In this document: positions 1 through 6,084 of the stretch, one piece after another
Numbering within the stretch: the stretch's first letter is position 1
Layout: each line of letters begins with the position of its first letter
NCBI GenBank assembly: GCA_045642445.1
Contig: JAZUIX010000152.1
Coordinates: 1-19,350, forward strand
Reading direction: 5' to 3'
Origin: Colimorpha sp045642445
Lineage (GTDB): Bacteria > Bacteroidota > Bacteroidia > Bacteroidales > P3
Length of the DNA: 19,350 bases
Made by a program: the position numbers and the translations under genes
Notes under the pieces: generated by a model
Seen by the model: the letters and a program-made list of their open reading frames with translations, nothing else
Told to the model about the DNA's origin: nothing
The model's database searches: none

Positions 1-149
1 GTGCCTATTTTTTTAGGGGGTGCCTTTTTTCGGGTTCACATGTCTGTTTTGTGGGGCTGGCAACGGCAACGAGAGGTACAAGACTTTCGCGGGTAACGCG
101 GAAATACGGGCGTTTTATGGCGTTTTTCTCCGTTACTCACCCTTTTAAT

Positions 150-303
150 TACCCCTTGTTGCCACGTTGACACCTTGTTATAAAAGTCTGAAATCCCTTG
201 ATATTACTGTGTTTATCGGTGTTTTAAGGGTGGCAACAGGTGGCAACAAAGTCAATTTCTTGTTGCCACCCCCCTCGTTGACACCTGTTGCCACCCTGTT
301 GCC
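150..303. repeat. Phased GTTGMCAC octamer array in non-coding left end
   Basis: Positions 1-371 contain no convincing gene. Within them the octamer GTTGCCAC or GTTGACAC, or its complement, occurs at 158, 166, 230, 240, 262, 277 and 287, with a partial GTTGCC at 298 and looser TGGCAAC/GGCAAC copies at 58-70. Several neighbours are 10-11 bp apart, one helical turn. Copies 239-249 and 260-270 form a perfect 11-bp inverted repeat around a 10-nt loop. Such an array could be replication iterons, an operator cluster or a phage regulatory region; nothing here decides which. A terminator separates it from the NYN gene to the right. Confidence 0.6.
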
Positions 304-317
304 TCTAAAAATGCAAA

Positions 318-358
318 GAGAAAAGACCCCGCAGTTCACGTGCTGCGGGGCCTCTTTT
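318..358. terminator. Bidirectional intrinsic terminator
   Basis: The stem CCCCGCAG (327-334) pairs with CTGCGGGG (343-350). An A-rich run lies on the left and TCTTTT on the right, so it can stop transcription in both directions. It ends the leftward NYN gene at 372. Confidence 0.8.
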
Positions 359-371
359 GGCTTGTAAGATT

Positions 372-1091
372 TTATTTCTTTTTACAATTATTTATGTGTA
401 AAACATCTTTTACATTGTGTGGGGGTTTGGGCGTTTTGGTGTTGAGCCCATCGATGTGAATATTCAGACTTTCCTTTATAGGGTGATACATTGGGTCGAG
501 GATAAAATCAATACCTTCTCTTCTTGCGAACTTGGCGGCCGGGACAAAATCGCTATCACCCGCGATGAGGATTATTTGGTCTACGAGGCCTTTGTGCGCT
601 AATGAGGCGATATCTAAACCAATACGCATATCAACACCTTTTTGTTGGATATTAAGTGCGATGTCTTTGTCTGTTAAATCATCGAGTGATATATCTCTTT
701 TTATCAGTTTTTTCAGAACATCAGGCTTGAGCTCAAAACAGGCGTTACTGTCTGAAATTTCACCCATACGGAGCGCCACTTTTCTTTTTGTTGCCAAAGC
801 ATCAAAGAAGGCTATCGCCCATTTATACTGTTCGCTCTTTCCCAAATTGACAGATTTCTGTGTCAGCGGGTTGTATACAACCTTGCTCGATGGATTACAA
901 TCGTAATAAAAAATACGATACAGCTCTCTGTATCTGGTGCTGGGTTCGCCTTGGAACCTTTGGTCTTTCAAATGTCTATGGCAATACTCTATTAATTCAT
1001 ACGCCCTTGCCTCTGGAGACTTTTCGCCGAATAAAAAATTTGCCCTTTTTCGGTAAAATGCACCATCGACTAATATCGCAGTTTTCCCCAT
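372..1091 (-). CDS. NYN (PIN-like) domain ribonuclease
   Basis: A 239-residue protein of the NYN/LabA-like (DUF88) family, metal-dependent nucleases of the PIN-like fold that usually cut RNA. The N-terminal strand AILVDGAFY carries the first acidic residue (about residue 9). A middle VDMRIGLDIASLA segment (about 154-166) and the IAGDSDFVPAAKFARREG segment (about 177-194) supply the other acidic residues of the active site. The start ATG has a close GGAGGG site (GGAGGGTTTATG). The gene is alone on its transcript, reading from a strong promoter at 1190-1218 through a leader RNA and an intrinsic terminator, and is divergent from the small-peptide/HTH operon at 1356-2209. That arrangement matches the two other RNase cassettes in the window, so a toxin or defence effector role is inferred. 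It could also be a housekeeping-type RNase carried as cargo. The domain call is firm; the role is not. Confidence 0.85.
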   Translation of the reverse strand: MGKTAILVDGAFYRKRANFLFGEKSPEARAYELIEYCHRHLKDQRFQGEPSTRYRELYRIFYYDCNPSSKVVYNPLTQKSVNLGKSEQYKWAIAFFDALATKRKVALRMGEISDSNACFELKPDVLKKLIKRDISLDDLTDKDIALNIQQKGVDMRIGLDIASLAHKGLVDQIILIAGDSDFVPAAKFARREGIDFILDPMYHPIKESLNIHIDGLNTKTPKPPHNVKDVLHINNCKKK

Positions 1092-1104
1092 AAACCCTCC
1101 AACG

Positions 1105-1160
1105 AAAAAGTCCCAGATCTCGAAACATCCCTTATGGTGGGAGATCTACTGTCTGGAACT
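1105..1160 (-). terminator. Intrinsic terminator in the NYN leader
   Basis: On the minus strand AGTTCCAGA (1160-1152) pairs with TCTGGGACT (1117-1109), 9 bp with one G-U. An inner TCTC/GAGA extension follows, and the stem runs into TTTTT at 1109-1105. It lies between the promoter and the ribosome site of the NYN gene, so most transcripts would stop before the gene. Alternative pairing of AGATCTC (1147-1141) with GAGATCT (1121-1115) is possible. Confidence 0.65.
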
Positions 1161-1183
1161 ATGAATACTATAGTATTTGCTAT
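1110..1183 (-). ncRNA. Short structured leader RNA upstream of NYN gene
   Basis: The predicted transcript starts near 1183, about 7 nt after the -10 box. It first passes AATACTATAGTATT (1164-1177), a perfect palindrome able to form a 5-bp hairpin with a TATA loop, and then the terminator hairpin. It is about 75 nt long. The layout of promoter, 5' hairpin, leader and terminator before an RNase gene repeats at the ToxN-like and PBECR4 genes. Whether it is an RNA antitoxin, an attenuator or only a leader with an operator cannot be told from sequence. Confidence 0.45.
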
Positions 1184-1189
1184 GCAGGT

Positions 1190-1218
1190 ATAATACAGGA
1201 AAACTCGGCGGAAGTCAA
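1190..1218 (-). promoter_or_regulatory. Promoter of NYN leader/gene
   Basis: TTGACT (1218-1213), a 17-bp spacer and TATTAT (1195-1190), a near-consensus sigma-A promoter read leftward. The palindrome at 1164-1177 lies just downstream of the start and could also act as a DNA operator. Confidence 0.75.
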
Positions 1219-1268
1219 TAAAACTGAAAAAAATTTATAAAATATTCAAAAAAAATTGAAAAAAGCAC

Positions 1269-1297
1269 TTGACTTTACACGCATTGTGTGTTATATT
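1269..1297 (+). promoter_or_regulatory. Cassette 1 rightward promoter with operator in spacer
   Basis: TTGACT (1269-1274), 17 bp, TATATT (1292-1297). The spacer contains the imperfect inverted repeat TTACACGCATTGTGTGTTA (1275-1293; 9+1+9 bp). The same 9+1+9 design with a related half-site occurs in cassette 2 at 17139-17157, so the HTH protein encoded downstream probably represses this promoter. Confidence 0.8.
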
Positions 1298-1355
1298 ATA
1301 GAAGAACCGAGGGGGTAAACCTCCACGGTATCCTAAAGAAAGGGGGTCAACCACT

Positions 1356-1511
1356 TTGGTTGATTACGAGTTCCTCAGCTTTCTCATAGCTCTGTGGCTC
1401 GGAGTTCTAACAACAATTGACTTCTTCGAGCACAGAGCCGAGAGAAAAAATACCGCCAAAGCTAATAAACGCCACACCTCAAAAAAGCGTAAAAAAAGCA
1501 AAAAGCGGTAG
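1356..1511 (+). CDS. Cassette 1 peptide A: one-helix membrane peptide with basic tail
   Basis: A 51-residue ORF starting at TTG, 8-9 nt after an AGGGGG ribosome site, and beginning MVDYEFLSFLIALWLG. One hydrophobic helix spans about residues 5-23. The last 25 residues are extremely Lys/Arg-rich (ending KKRKKSKKR) and should face the cytoplasm. It is the first gene after the 1269-1297 promoter. Peptides of the same plan stand first in cassettes 2 and 3, and the YE-containing start followed by a helix resembles small holin-like/TxpA-type toxins. That resemblance is weak and based on pattern only. Function unknown. Confidence 0.6.
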   Translation: MVDYEFLSFLIALWLGVLTTIDFFEHRAERKNTAKANKRHTSKKRKKSKKR

Positions 1512-1524
1512 TCCACAAGGGTGA

Positions 1525-1540
1525 GGGGTGGAAACACCCC
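1525..1540 (+). other. GNRA-loop hairpin between peptide A and peptide B
   Basis: GGGGTG-GAAA-CACCCC, a 6-bp GC-rich stem with a GAAA tetraloop. Equivalent hairpins stand at the same place in cassette 2 (17326-17341, GAAA loop) and cassette 3 (18725-18742, GCAA loop). No U-run follows, so it is not a terminator; RNA stability or translational control of peptide B is more likely. Confidence 0.6.
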
Positions 1541-1574
1541 GAGCCCCGTGTCAACCAAATTGTAAAACAAAAAA

Positions 1575-1724
1575 ATGAAAAAGTCAACAGTTTTAAGACA
1601 CAGTTGTGCCACCCTTGTTTGCCTGATGCTGGCGACAAGTAACAATGCAGTGGCTCTATCAATCGGGCTTGTTGTAGCGGTGGCTGTCACAACCGAGTTC
1701 ATCCTTGAAAGAGTTCACGGATAA
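1575..1724 (+). CDS. Cassette 1 peptide B: two-helix membrane peptide
   Basis: A 49-residue ORF starting MKKSTVLRH, with two hydrophobic stretches (about 11-21 and 25-40) separated by TSNNA and ending TEFILERVHG. The same position in cassettes 2 and 3 is held by 58- and 53-residue two-helix peptides; the cassette 2 peptide also starts MKKS. No good Shine-Dalgarno sequence precedes the ATG, only an A-rich run, so translation may depend on upstream translation or on the hairpin at 1525-1540. Function unknown. Confidence 0.55.
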   Translation: MKKSTVLRHSCATLVCLMLATSNNAVALSIGLVVAVAVTTEFILERVHG

Positions 1725-1734
1725 ACTTCTGAAC

Positions 1735-1793
1735 CAGTCCGGGTGGACTGTTACAAACGAAAGAACAGCGGGCGGCGCTATAATCTGCCGCCC
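1735..1793 (+). other. Two hairpins before the cassette 1 HTH gene
   Basis: CAGTCC-GGGT-GGACTG (1735-1750) and GGGCGGC with GCCGCCC (1770-1776/1787-1793, 10-nt loop). The second ends 17 nt before the ATG of the HTH gene and just before its GAGGAGG site. No T-run follows. Cassettes 2 and 3 lack this spacer because peptide B and the regulator overlap there. Confidence 0.55.
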
Positions 1794-1810
1794 CACCGAG
1801 GAGGTACAAA

Positions 1811-2209
1811 ATGGAAAATAATAACATCTGGGCAGAAGAAGTCGCAGAGTATGTCGAGAGGTCTGGGCGTTCCATGAGGTCCTTTGCGATGGACCTCGGT
1901 ATCCCTTACCGAACCATGCAGGACTGGCGTGCTGGTCGCCGTGTGGCTGACCCGTTCATTCAGGAGTGCTTTAGGGCAATGATGACCGACTACTTCCGTG
2001 TTTGGCTGAAGCCTTTAGTCGGGGGTCCACAAATCGTTCTTGAGGGGTTTGAAACCTTGGAGGACGCCCTCGCCAGTCTTGAGGGCAGTTACTGTGAAAT
2101 TGAAATCTCCCGCCCCGGTGATAACCTTGACCTTGGTTGGTCGGATTCACTTACTTATGCCGTCTTTTTACATGGTAAAGACACGGGTTACCGTGTACGC
2201 ATTAAATAA
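1811..2209 (+). CDS. HTH regulator of cassette 1
   Basis: A 132-residue protein. Residues 6-56 form a compact helix-turn-helix with WAEEV near the start, AMDLGIPYRTMQDWRAG as the turn and recognition helix, and DPFIQECFR. They align well with the 68-residue regulator of cassette 2 (17541-17747), which has WAEEV, LEIPYRTLQNWKNG and DAFTKKAFR. The last 65 or so residues are extra here, mixed alpha/beta, and not recognised. A GAGGAGG site precedes the ATG. It is the last gene of the operon from 1269-1297, and autorepression through the spacer palindrome is inferred from the shared half-site of cassettes 1 and 2. It ends at a bidirectional terminator facing hicB. Confidence 0.75.
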   Translation: MENNNIWAEEVAEYVERSGRSMRSFAMDLGIPYRTMQDWRAGRRVADPFIQECFRAMMTDYFRVWLKPLVGGPQIVLEGFETLEDALASLEGSYCEIEISRPGDNLDLGWSDSLTYAVFLHGKDTGYRVRIK

Positions 2210-2210
2210 A

Positions 2211-2240
2211 AATTGACCCGCCTTCACGGCGGGCCTTTTT
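2211..2240. terminator. Bidirectional terminator between HTH gene and hicB
   Basis: CCCGCC-TTCAC-GGCGGG (2217-2233) is followed by CTTTTT on the plus strand and by a T-rich run on the minus strand. The same 17-bp sequence, exactly inverted, occurs at 2962-2978 on the other side of hicAB. Confidence 0.85.
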
Positions 2241-2581
2241 CATTTTGTTGTGCTGTAAAAGTTTTCTAAAATGTCAATTATGAATTGGTTAAGTGAAACC
2301 CCTTCAGCCGTGGCTGAATTATCAATTTGCCTGTGAAGTTCTGGCGGTATTCTGACATTAAAAGAGCCCTTATACTCTTTTTCAGGTTCCTTGCCAAAAT
2401 GTGCGCACATATCTATGTAATCCTCTATAGAGTCTTCAAAGGCTTTTTTAAGCTCAACAACATTTGAGCCGTGGAAATTCAGGGAGTCATTAATGCCTAT
2501 TACTTTACCGACAAATATATTATCCTCTGCATCATATTCGATTTTAGCCCTGTATGATTTATATTGCATAAGTTGTTTCAT
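2240..2581 (-). CDS. hicB: HicB-family antitoxin
   Basis: 113 residues from the ATG preceded by AAGGAGG. An upstream in-frame ATG at 2599 has no ribosome site. The N-terminal half (YRAKIEYDAEDNIFVGKVIGI, then LKKAFEDSIEDYIDMC) is the HicB partial RNase-H-like fold. The C-terminal part (GSFNVRIPPELHRQ, then GVSLNQFIIDIL) is a ribbon-helix-helix DNA-binding domain, as in HicB proteins that autoregulate. It lies 38 nt after hicA, the usual toxin-first order. HicB binds and blocks HicA and, with it, represses the promoter; the inverted repeat at 2891-2912 is a likely operator. Confidence 0.88.
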   Translation of the reverse strand: MKQLMQYKSYRAKIEYDAEDNIFVGKVIGINDSLNFHGSNVVELKKAFEDSIEDYIDMCAHFGKEPEKEYKGSFNVRIPPELHRQIDNSATAEGVSLNQFIIDILENFYSTTK

Positions 2582-2619
2582 AGTATTCCTCCTTACCATC
2601 CTTTTTGTCCCTTTTGTCC

Positions 2620-2877
2620 TTATACCTCTCCTACATCCTTTAGAAAACTGCGGACACTATCAATGTGATATCTGTATAATTCGTTCCCCGGATGTGGTCC
2701 GTCAAAGCTCAGTATCCTGCCCGTTCTTGTGTGAATGTATTTTATACCAGACCCTCGGCCACCTTGATACTTTTCACACCCGCACTGGGACATCAAGGTA
2801 TCAAGCTCGCCCGTCGTAAAATCTTTTGGCCTCTGTTTAGCAAATAGCTTATCAATGAGTTTCTGTTTCTTGGAAAT
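2620..2877 (-). CDS. hicA: HicA-family mRNA interferase toxin, ATT start proposed
   Basis: A small RNase toxin with a double-stranded-RNA-binding-like fold. The region SKKQKLIDKLFAKQRPKDFTTGEL, the central GGRGSGIKYIHTRTGR and DGPHPGNELYRYHIDSVRSFLKDVG match longer HicA proteins, with the catalytic His expected in PHPGN. The reading frame is open up to 2940, but the upstream ATGs overlap or precede the promoter (-10 at 2912-2917), so they cannot be in the transcript. The only start that fits is ATT at 2877, 8 nt after AGGGG and exactly where family members begin with MSKKQKL-like sequence. This gives 85 residues. Rare ATT initiation would keep toxin output low. The family call is firm, the start is an inference. 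Confidence 0.82.
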   Translation of the reverse strand: MSKKQKLIDKLFAKQRPKDFTTGELDTLMSQCGCEKYQGGRGSGIKYIHTRTGRILSFDGPHPGNELYRYHIDSVRSFLKDVGEV

Positions 2878-2890
2878 AAAAACAACCCCT

Positions 2891-2912
2891 TTGCAACTAA
2901 TTTTCAGTTGCA
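2891..2912. promoter_or_regulatory. hicAB operator candidate
   Basis: TTGCAACT (2891-2898) and AGTTGCA (2906-2912) form a 7-bp inverted repeat with a 7-nt centre, starting at the end of the -10 box and covering the transcription start. A HicB or HicAB complex would block the promoter from here. Confidence 0.6.
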
Positions 2913-2940
2913 TTATACACCCAGTAACAAAAATAATCAA
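2912..2940 (-). promoter_or_regulatory. hicAB promoter
   Basis: TTGATT (2940-2935), 17 bp, TATAAT (2917-2912). The stretch 2938-2958, which includes part of the -35 box and the A/T tract above it, is identical to 18509-18529 at the PBECR4 promoter and differs at one base from 17091-17111 at the ToxN promoter. Confidence 0.82.
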
Positions 2941-2949
2941 TATTTTTTT

Positions 2950-2980
2950 GAAAAAATTTGACCCGCCGTGAAGGCGGGCC
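2950..2980 (-). terminator. Terminator of the leftward early operon
   Basis: GGCGGG/CCCGCC stem at 2962-2978 with a 5-nt loop, followed leftward by CAAATTTTTT. It stands directly after the stop of the sigma-region-4-like gene and is the inverted twin of the stem at 2217-2233. Confidence 0.8.
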
Positions 2981-2984
2981 TTTC

Positions 2985-3401
2985 TTATCGTGCATCTTTT
3001 TCTGATTCATGCAGTTTATGTAGAGCGTTCGAGTGCAGTCTGTGTACATGCTGATAACTGAAACCGAGAAGGTATGCCGTGGCTTCCCACGTTAACCCGT
3101 CAAGGTAGTAAGCTCTGATGACGGCTTTTTCATTTGATGGTAGGGGTTCTATTGCATCCTCTATTTCTCCTCGATTTTTTGCGTAGATACTCAACATTTC
3201 CGCGTATCTTGTTTCCAGCTCGATAATCTTCTCTACGCTGCGTTCTATCGGTGAACCGTTGTTACTACCCCCACCCGTGCCTCCGCCTTCGTAATTGGTG
3301 ATTTTTGGTCCCTTTAGGGCTGTCATTCGCTCGATTGAGTCGAGCAGTTGGCTCATCTCTTTAGCCTGCGCCCTGAAGGCTCTTAAACGGGCTTTATTCA
3401 T
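2985..3401 (-). CDS. Sigma-70 region 4-like phage transcription regulator
   Basis: 138 residues. The N-terminal half is charged and helical, interrupted by a Gly/Ser-rich linker (YEGGGTGGGSNNGSP, about 38-52). The C-terminal part, LPSNEKAVIRAYYLDGLTWEATAYLLGFSYQHVHRLHSNALHKL, is a sigma region 4/ArpU-like helix-turn-helix. Proteins of this type close the early operon of many Gram-positive temperate phages and switch on late genes. It overlaps the helicase stop by 4 nt (ATGA) and is the last gene before the 2950-2980 terminator. Targets would be late promoters outside the window. Confidence 0.78.
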   Translation of the reverse strand: MNKARLRAFRAQAKEMSQLLDSIERMTALKGPKITNYEGGGTGGGSNNGSPIERSVEKIIELETRYAEMLSIYAKNRGEIEDAIEPLPSNEKAVIRAYYLDGLTWEATAYLLGFSYQHVHRLHSNALHKLHESEKDAR

Positions 3402-4801
3402 GGCTTTTCGCCCCCTTTGGTTATTTCGATTCTTAAGGCCTCAATAGCAGCGCTCTGACCACGTTCCTTGCGTTCTAACGCTTGCAGCACCCTCTCGTCA
3501 TGTGTTCCTTCAAGTATAATATGATATATTTTGCACACATTTTTTTGCCCAGGTCGGTTCAACCTTTCGTTTGCCTGTTCATACAGTTCGAGGCTCCAAG
3601 TTAAGCCAAACCAAATTATAATGTGTCCCCCGTCCTGCAGGTTTAACCCGTGGCCTATGCTTGCTGGGTGCGCTATTGCCACAGGGATTTTACCTGCGTT
3701 CCAGTCATCTATGTCTTTCGGAGTGTCGAGCTGTCGGCACTCTATTCTCTTTTTGATTCGGTCGGCATCGTGGCGGTAGTTGTACAGGACAAGCACTGGG
3801 TCACCACCTGCCGCCTCTATTAGTTCTTCGAGTGCTTCAAGTTTTACAGTGTGCAGTTCGTGTACTTCGCCCTCCATGTCGTAGATGGCTCCGTTTGCAA
3901 ACTGCAGGAGCTTGTTTGTCAGTGCTGCCTCTGTGCCAGCTATAATGTTTTCATCTGCATCCAAGCACTCGAGGACTTTTTCTTTTTCAAACTGTTTATA
4001 CTGTTTCAGCAATTTTGGGTCAGGGCTAAGTTCTATATTTTCGTAGACCTGCCCCGGTAAAGTCAGAACATCACTTTTTCTTATGCTCATGCAGATGTCT
4101 TTTATTTTGTCGTACACTTGTTCCTCTGCGCCGGGCAGAGGTTTGTAACTGTAAATAACGAATCCGTTCATTCTGTCAGGCTTAAGGTATGAAGCTCTGA
4201 AGGCTCCTATTGTTTTTCCAAGGCGTTCACCTCCGTCGAGAAGGTACAGCTGAGGCCATAGGTCCTCGATGCCGTTCGGTCTGGGTGTGCCTGTCAGTCC
4301 TATAATTCTGTTAATTCTACCCCTGACTGTTCGCAGTGCCTTCCATCGTTTACTTTGTTGGTTCTTAAAGCTTGACAGTTCGTCGATGACCACTATCCTG
4401 AACGGCCATCTGTGATACGTCTGTCCGCAGAAATCGACGAGCCATTGCACGTTCTCTCGGTTAATGACATAAATGTCGACAGGGTTCTCTGATACAGCGC
4501 CCTGTACCGCCTTTTTGCGGTCGGTGGCGGTTCCCATTATTCTTTCAACTTGTAAATGTCTTAAATGCCCCCATTTGGCGCATTCTTTTGTCCATGTGTT
4601 CTCTGCCACCCTTTTGGGTGCGATAACAAGAACGGGGCCATCTTCGAGGTATTCGTGCAGCAGCTGGTCAACTGCTGTAAGGGTGGTTACTGTTTTGCCT
4701 GTACCCATACCCCAAAACAAGGCGCAGGCTGAGTGGTCGGTTATCCACTTTATGCCTGCCTCTTGGTGAGGATATGGGATGAATTTTATCGTTTCTTTCA
4801 T
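3398..4801 (-). CDS. SNF2-type DEAD-like helicase/ATPase
   Basis: 467 residues with the SF2/SNF2 motif set in order: Q-like HQEAGIKWI near residue 13, Walker A GMGTGKT (about 31-37), APKRV (Ia), VIDELSSFKN (motif II), GLTGTPRPNG (III), then the second RecA domain with LVLYNYRHDADRIKKR (IV), HPASIGHGLNLQ (V) and EQANERLNRPGQKN (VI). This is the short phage SNF2 helicase found beside VRR-NUC and replication genes, probably a translocase used in replication or recombination. It overlaps the pyrophosphohydrolase gene upstream and the regulator downstream by 4 nt each, so it is translationally coupled within the early operon. Confidence 0.92.
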   Translation of the reverse strand: MKETIKFIPYPHQEAGIKWITDHSACALFWGMGTGKTVTTLTAVDQLLHEYLEDGPVLVIAPKRVAENTWTKECAKWGHLRHLQVERIMGTATDRKKAVQGAVSENPVDIYVINRENVQWLVDFCGQTYHRWPFRIVVIDELSSFKNQQSKRWKALRTVRGRINRIIGLTGTPRPNGIEDLWPQLYLLDGGERLGKTIGAFRASYLKPDRMNGFVIYSYKPLPGAEEQVYDKIKDICMSIRKSDVLTLPGQVYENIELSPDPKLLKQYKQFEKEKVLECLDADENIIAGTEAALTNKLLQFANGAIYDMEGEVHELHTVKLEALEELIEAAGGDPVLVLYNYRHDADRIKKRIECRQLDTPKDIDDWNAGKIPVAIAHPASIGHGLNLQDGGHIIIWFGLTWSLELYEQANERLNRPGQKNVCKIYHIILEGTHDERVLQALERKERGQSAAIEALRIEITKGGEKP

Positions 4802-5091
4802 TTTTTATCCTTTGTCATAAGCTCACATATAAATGCAATATTGCAGGCCATGTGTTTATAGTGTTCGATTCCACTCTCGGCATCCACTCCCGTGGGGTCA
4901 TCAAGATAAGATATGAGATGCCTGAAAAGTGCATCGTTGTATCGACTGATTTCGACTGTTTTCCAATTTTCAGAGTCACCGTACTTTTTATTACCGTATC
5001 CCCTTACCTCCGCTACATCTTTTATCAGCTGCGTCGGTACAAGGGTAGGACGATATTTGCCTTGGTCGGCTTTTGCCGTTTGGTTATTCAT
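4798..5091 (-). CDS. dATP/dGTP diphosphohydrolase-like (DUF5664, MazG-type)
   Basis: 97 residues matching the DUF5664 family: GKYRPTLVPTQLIKDVAEV near the start, GYGNKKYGDSENW, SRYNDALFRHLISYL and the ESGIEHYKHMACNIAFICEL helix with its metal-binding Glu/His pattern. Relatives of the MazG/all-alpha NTP pyrophosphatase superfamily hydrolyse dNTPs to dNMPs; the related MazZ serves 2-aminoadenine genomes. No purZ is present in this window, so an altered-base genome is not supported. A house-cleaning or nucleotide-pool role beside the DNA replication genes is more likely. Confidence 0.75.
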   Translation of the reverse strand: MNNQTAKADQGKYRPTLVPTQLIKDVAEVRGYGNKKYGDSENWKTVEISRYNDALFRHLISYLDDPTGVDAESGIEHYKHMACNIAFICELMTKDKK

Positions 5092-5122
5092 TCTTCATTG
5101 TCCTTTCTTATCCGCATTTAGT

Positions 5123-5551
5123 TCATTTACCTGAACCTCTGGGTAAAAGGTCGAGCTGGCAGTAACCGTTGATATGTATTTTTAGTGTTTGGTCAAGGTC
5201 ACAGTATATAGTGTCATCAAAAGTATGCAAATGCGCACAGTCTTTACAGGTGAGTGGTTTAGTCCTTCCTACGATTATTCTTTCAATTGTCGCAAGTCCT
5301 GCATCATCCTTGATAATCAGGTGGGTAAAACCGAGCCAAGCGAGTTTACTTGCCCACCACATCTGTCGACTTGATACCTTGCCGCCTTTGGTTCTTTTAA
5401 GCTCAACAAATATAATCTTACCTCCGGGAAGCAGGCATATCCTGTCTGGCACACCCGCCCATCCGGGGCACACCCATTTGAGGCACTCACCGCCGTGTGA
5501 TTTTATGATTCGGATTAGTTTTTCTTCTATTTCTTTCTCAGCAGGGTCCAT
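5123..5551 (-). CDS. VRR-NUC nuclease with Cys-rich C-terminal tail
   Basis: 142 residues. The first 85 or so are a VRR-NUC (PD-(D/E)XK) domain: E5/E9 near the start, GVPDRICLLPGGKIIFVELKRTKGG with the D...ExK active site (D36, E50, K52), and the downstream SSRQMWWASKL helix with Gln. The remainder (about 97-142) carries CKDC, then YCDLDQ and GYCQ, a four-cysteine pattern that probably binds zinc and is not part of the usual ~90-residue phage VRR-NUC. It sits between the VapE/PolA replication genes and the SNF2 helicase, a common partnership, and probably acts as a Holliday-junction or flap-type nuclease. AAGGAG precedes the ATG. Confidence 0.88.
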   Translation of the reverse strand: MDPAEKEIEEKLIRIIKSHGGECLKWVCPGWAGVPDRICLLPGGKIIFVELKRTKGGKVSSRQMWWASKLAWLGFTHLIIKDDAGLATIERIIVGRTKPLTCKDCAHLHTFDDTIYCDLDQTLKIHINGYCQLDLLPRGSGK

Positions 5552-5568
5552 TATTATCTCCTTATCTT

Positions 5569-6084
5569 TTATACTATGTGCATCCTTAAATCGAGCCCGT
5601 GTTCAATTTTTAATTTTTCAATGATAACATCAACATCCACACTCCCGGTCCTCAGTTTGGGTAGGTACCCATCGATGTACCTTACAAACCTGTCCGTGGT
5701 GCTGTCTGCCCAATTGAAGTGGTCCTTCAATGTGTAGACCAATACATCGATGAACCATTCCGCACCTTTTTCAGCGTAGGAGTCCAGCGCCTGTACAAAT
5801 GGGCTGACATTTGAACGTACGAGACCGTTTTTAATCTTAACCTTGTAACCGAAATTGTCAGCCGGGTCGAAACTCTCAACCTCTGCGAGAGGGGTGTTTG
5901 TCATGTTGAAGTTGTGCCACACCATCGTTAAAAATTCGAGCAGTCGTTCTTGACTCCAGTGGAATTTTTCCAGCATTATCTCGGCGGTGGCGGCGGTCAG
6001 GTACCTGACCACCAGCCTTACATTTCTGTCGTTGCTTTTCTTTCTTGCTTTGTTGAAGGTTTTAGTGTTTGCCATGCATTTCAA
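5569..6084 (-). CDS. Conserved early-operon protein of unknown function
   Basis: A 171-residue protein that I do not assign to a family. It has a basic N-terminus (MANTKTFNKARKKSNDRN), then helical segments LTAATAEIMLEKFHWSQERLLEFLTMVWHNFN, a short beta-like GYKVKIKNG and a C-terminal helical half. The TTG at 6084 lies 10 nt after GGAGG and overlaps the VapE stop; an in-frame ATG at 6075 is the alternative start. Its place between VapE and VRR-NUC and the coupling suggest a replication accessory role, but this is only position-based. Confidence 0.7.
   Translation of the reverse strand: MKCMANTKTFNKARKKSNDRNVRLVVRYLTAATAEIMLEKFHWSQERLLEFLTMVWHNFNMTNTPLAEVESFDPADNFGYKVKIKNGLVRSNVSPFVQALDSYAEKGAEWFIDVLVYTLKDHFNWADSTTDRFVRYIDGYLPKLRTGSVDVDVIIEKLKIEHGLDLRMHIV

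Noticed and set aside
167..367. A 66-codon open frame on the plus strand across the octamer array and terminator
   Set aside because: It has no ribosome site, its sequence is dictated by the repeats and the terminator stem, and it reads through the hairpin. Treated as chance.
1364..1702. A 112-codon minus-strand frame opposite cassette 1 peptides
   Set aside because: No ribosome site or promoter. The opposite strand has a strong promoter, ribosome site and a peptide plan shared with two other cassettes.
4798..5091. Idea that the element has a 2-aminoadenine (Z) genome, from the MazZ-like pyrophosphohydrolase beside PolA
   Set aside because: No purZ-like gene is in the window, and DUF5664 proteins are common in ordinary phages. 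It would need purZ elsewhere in the element.
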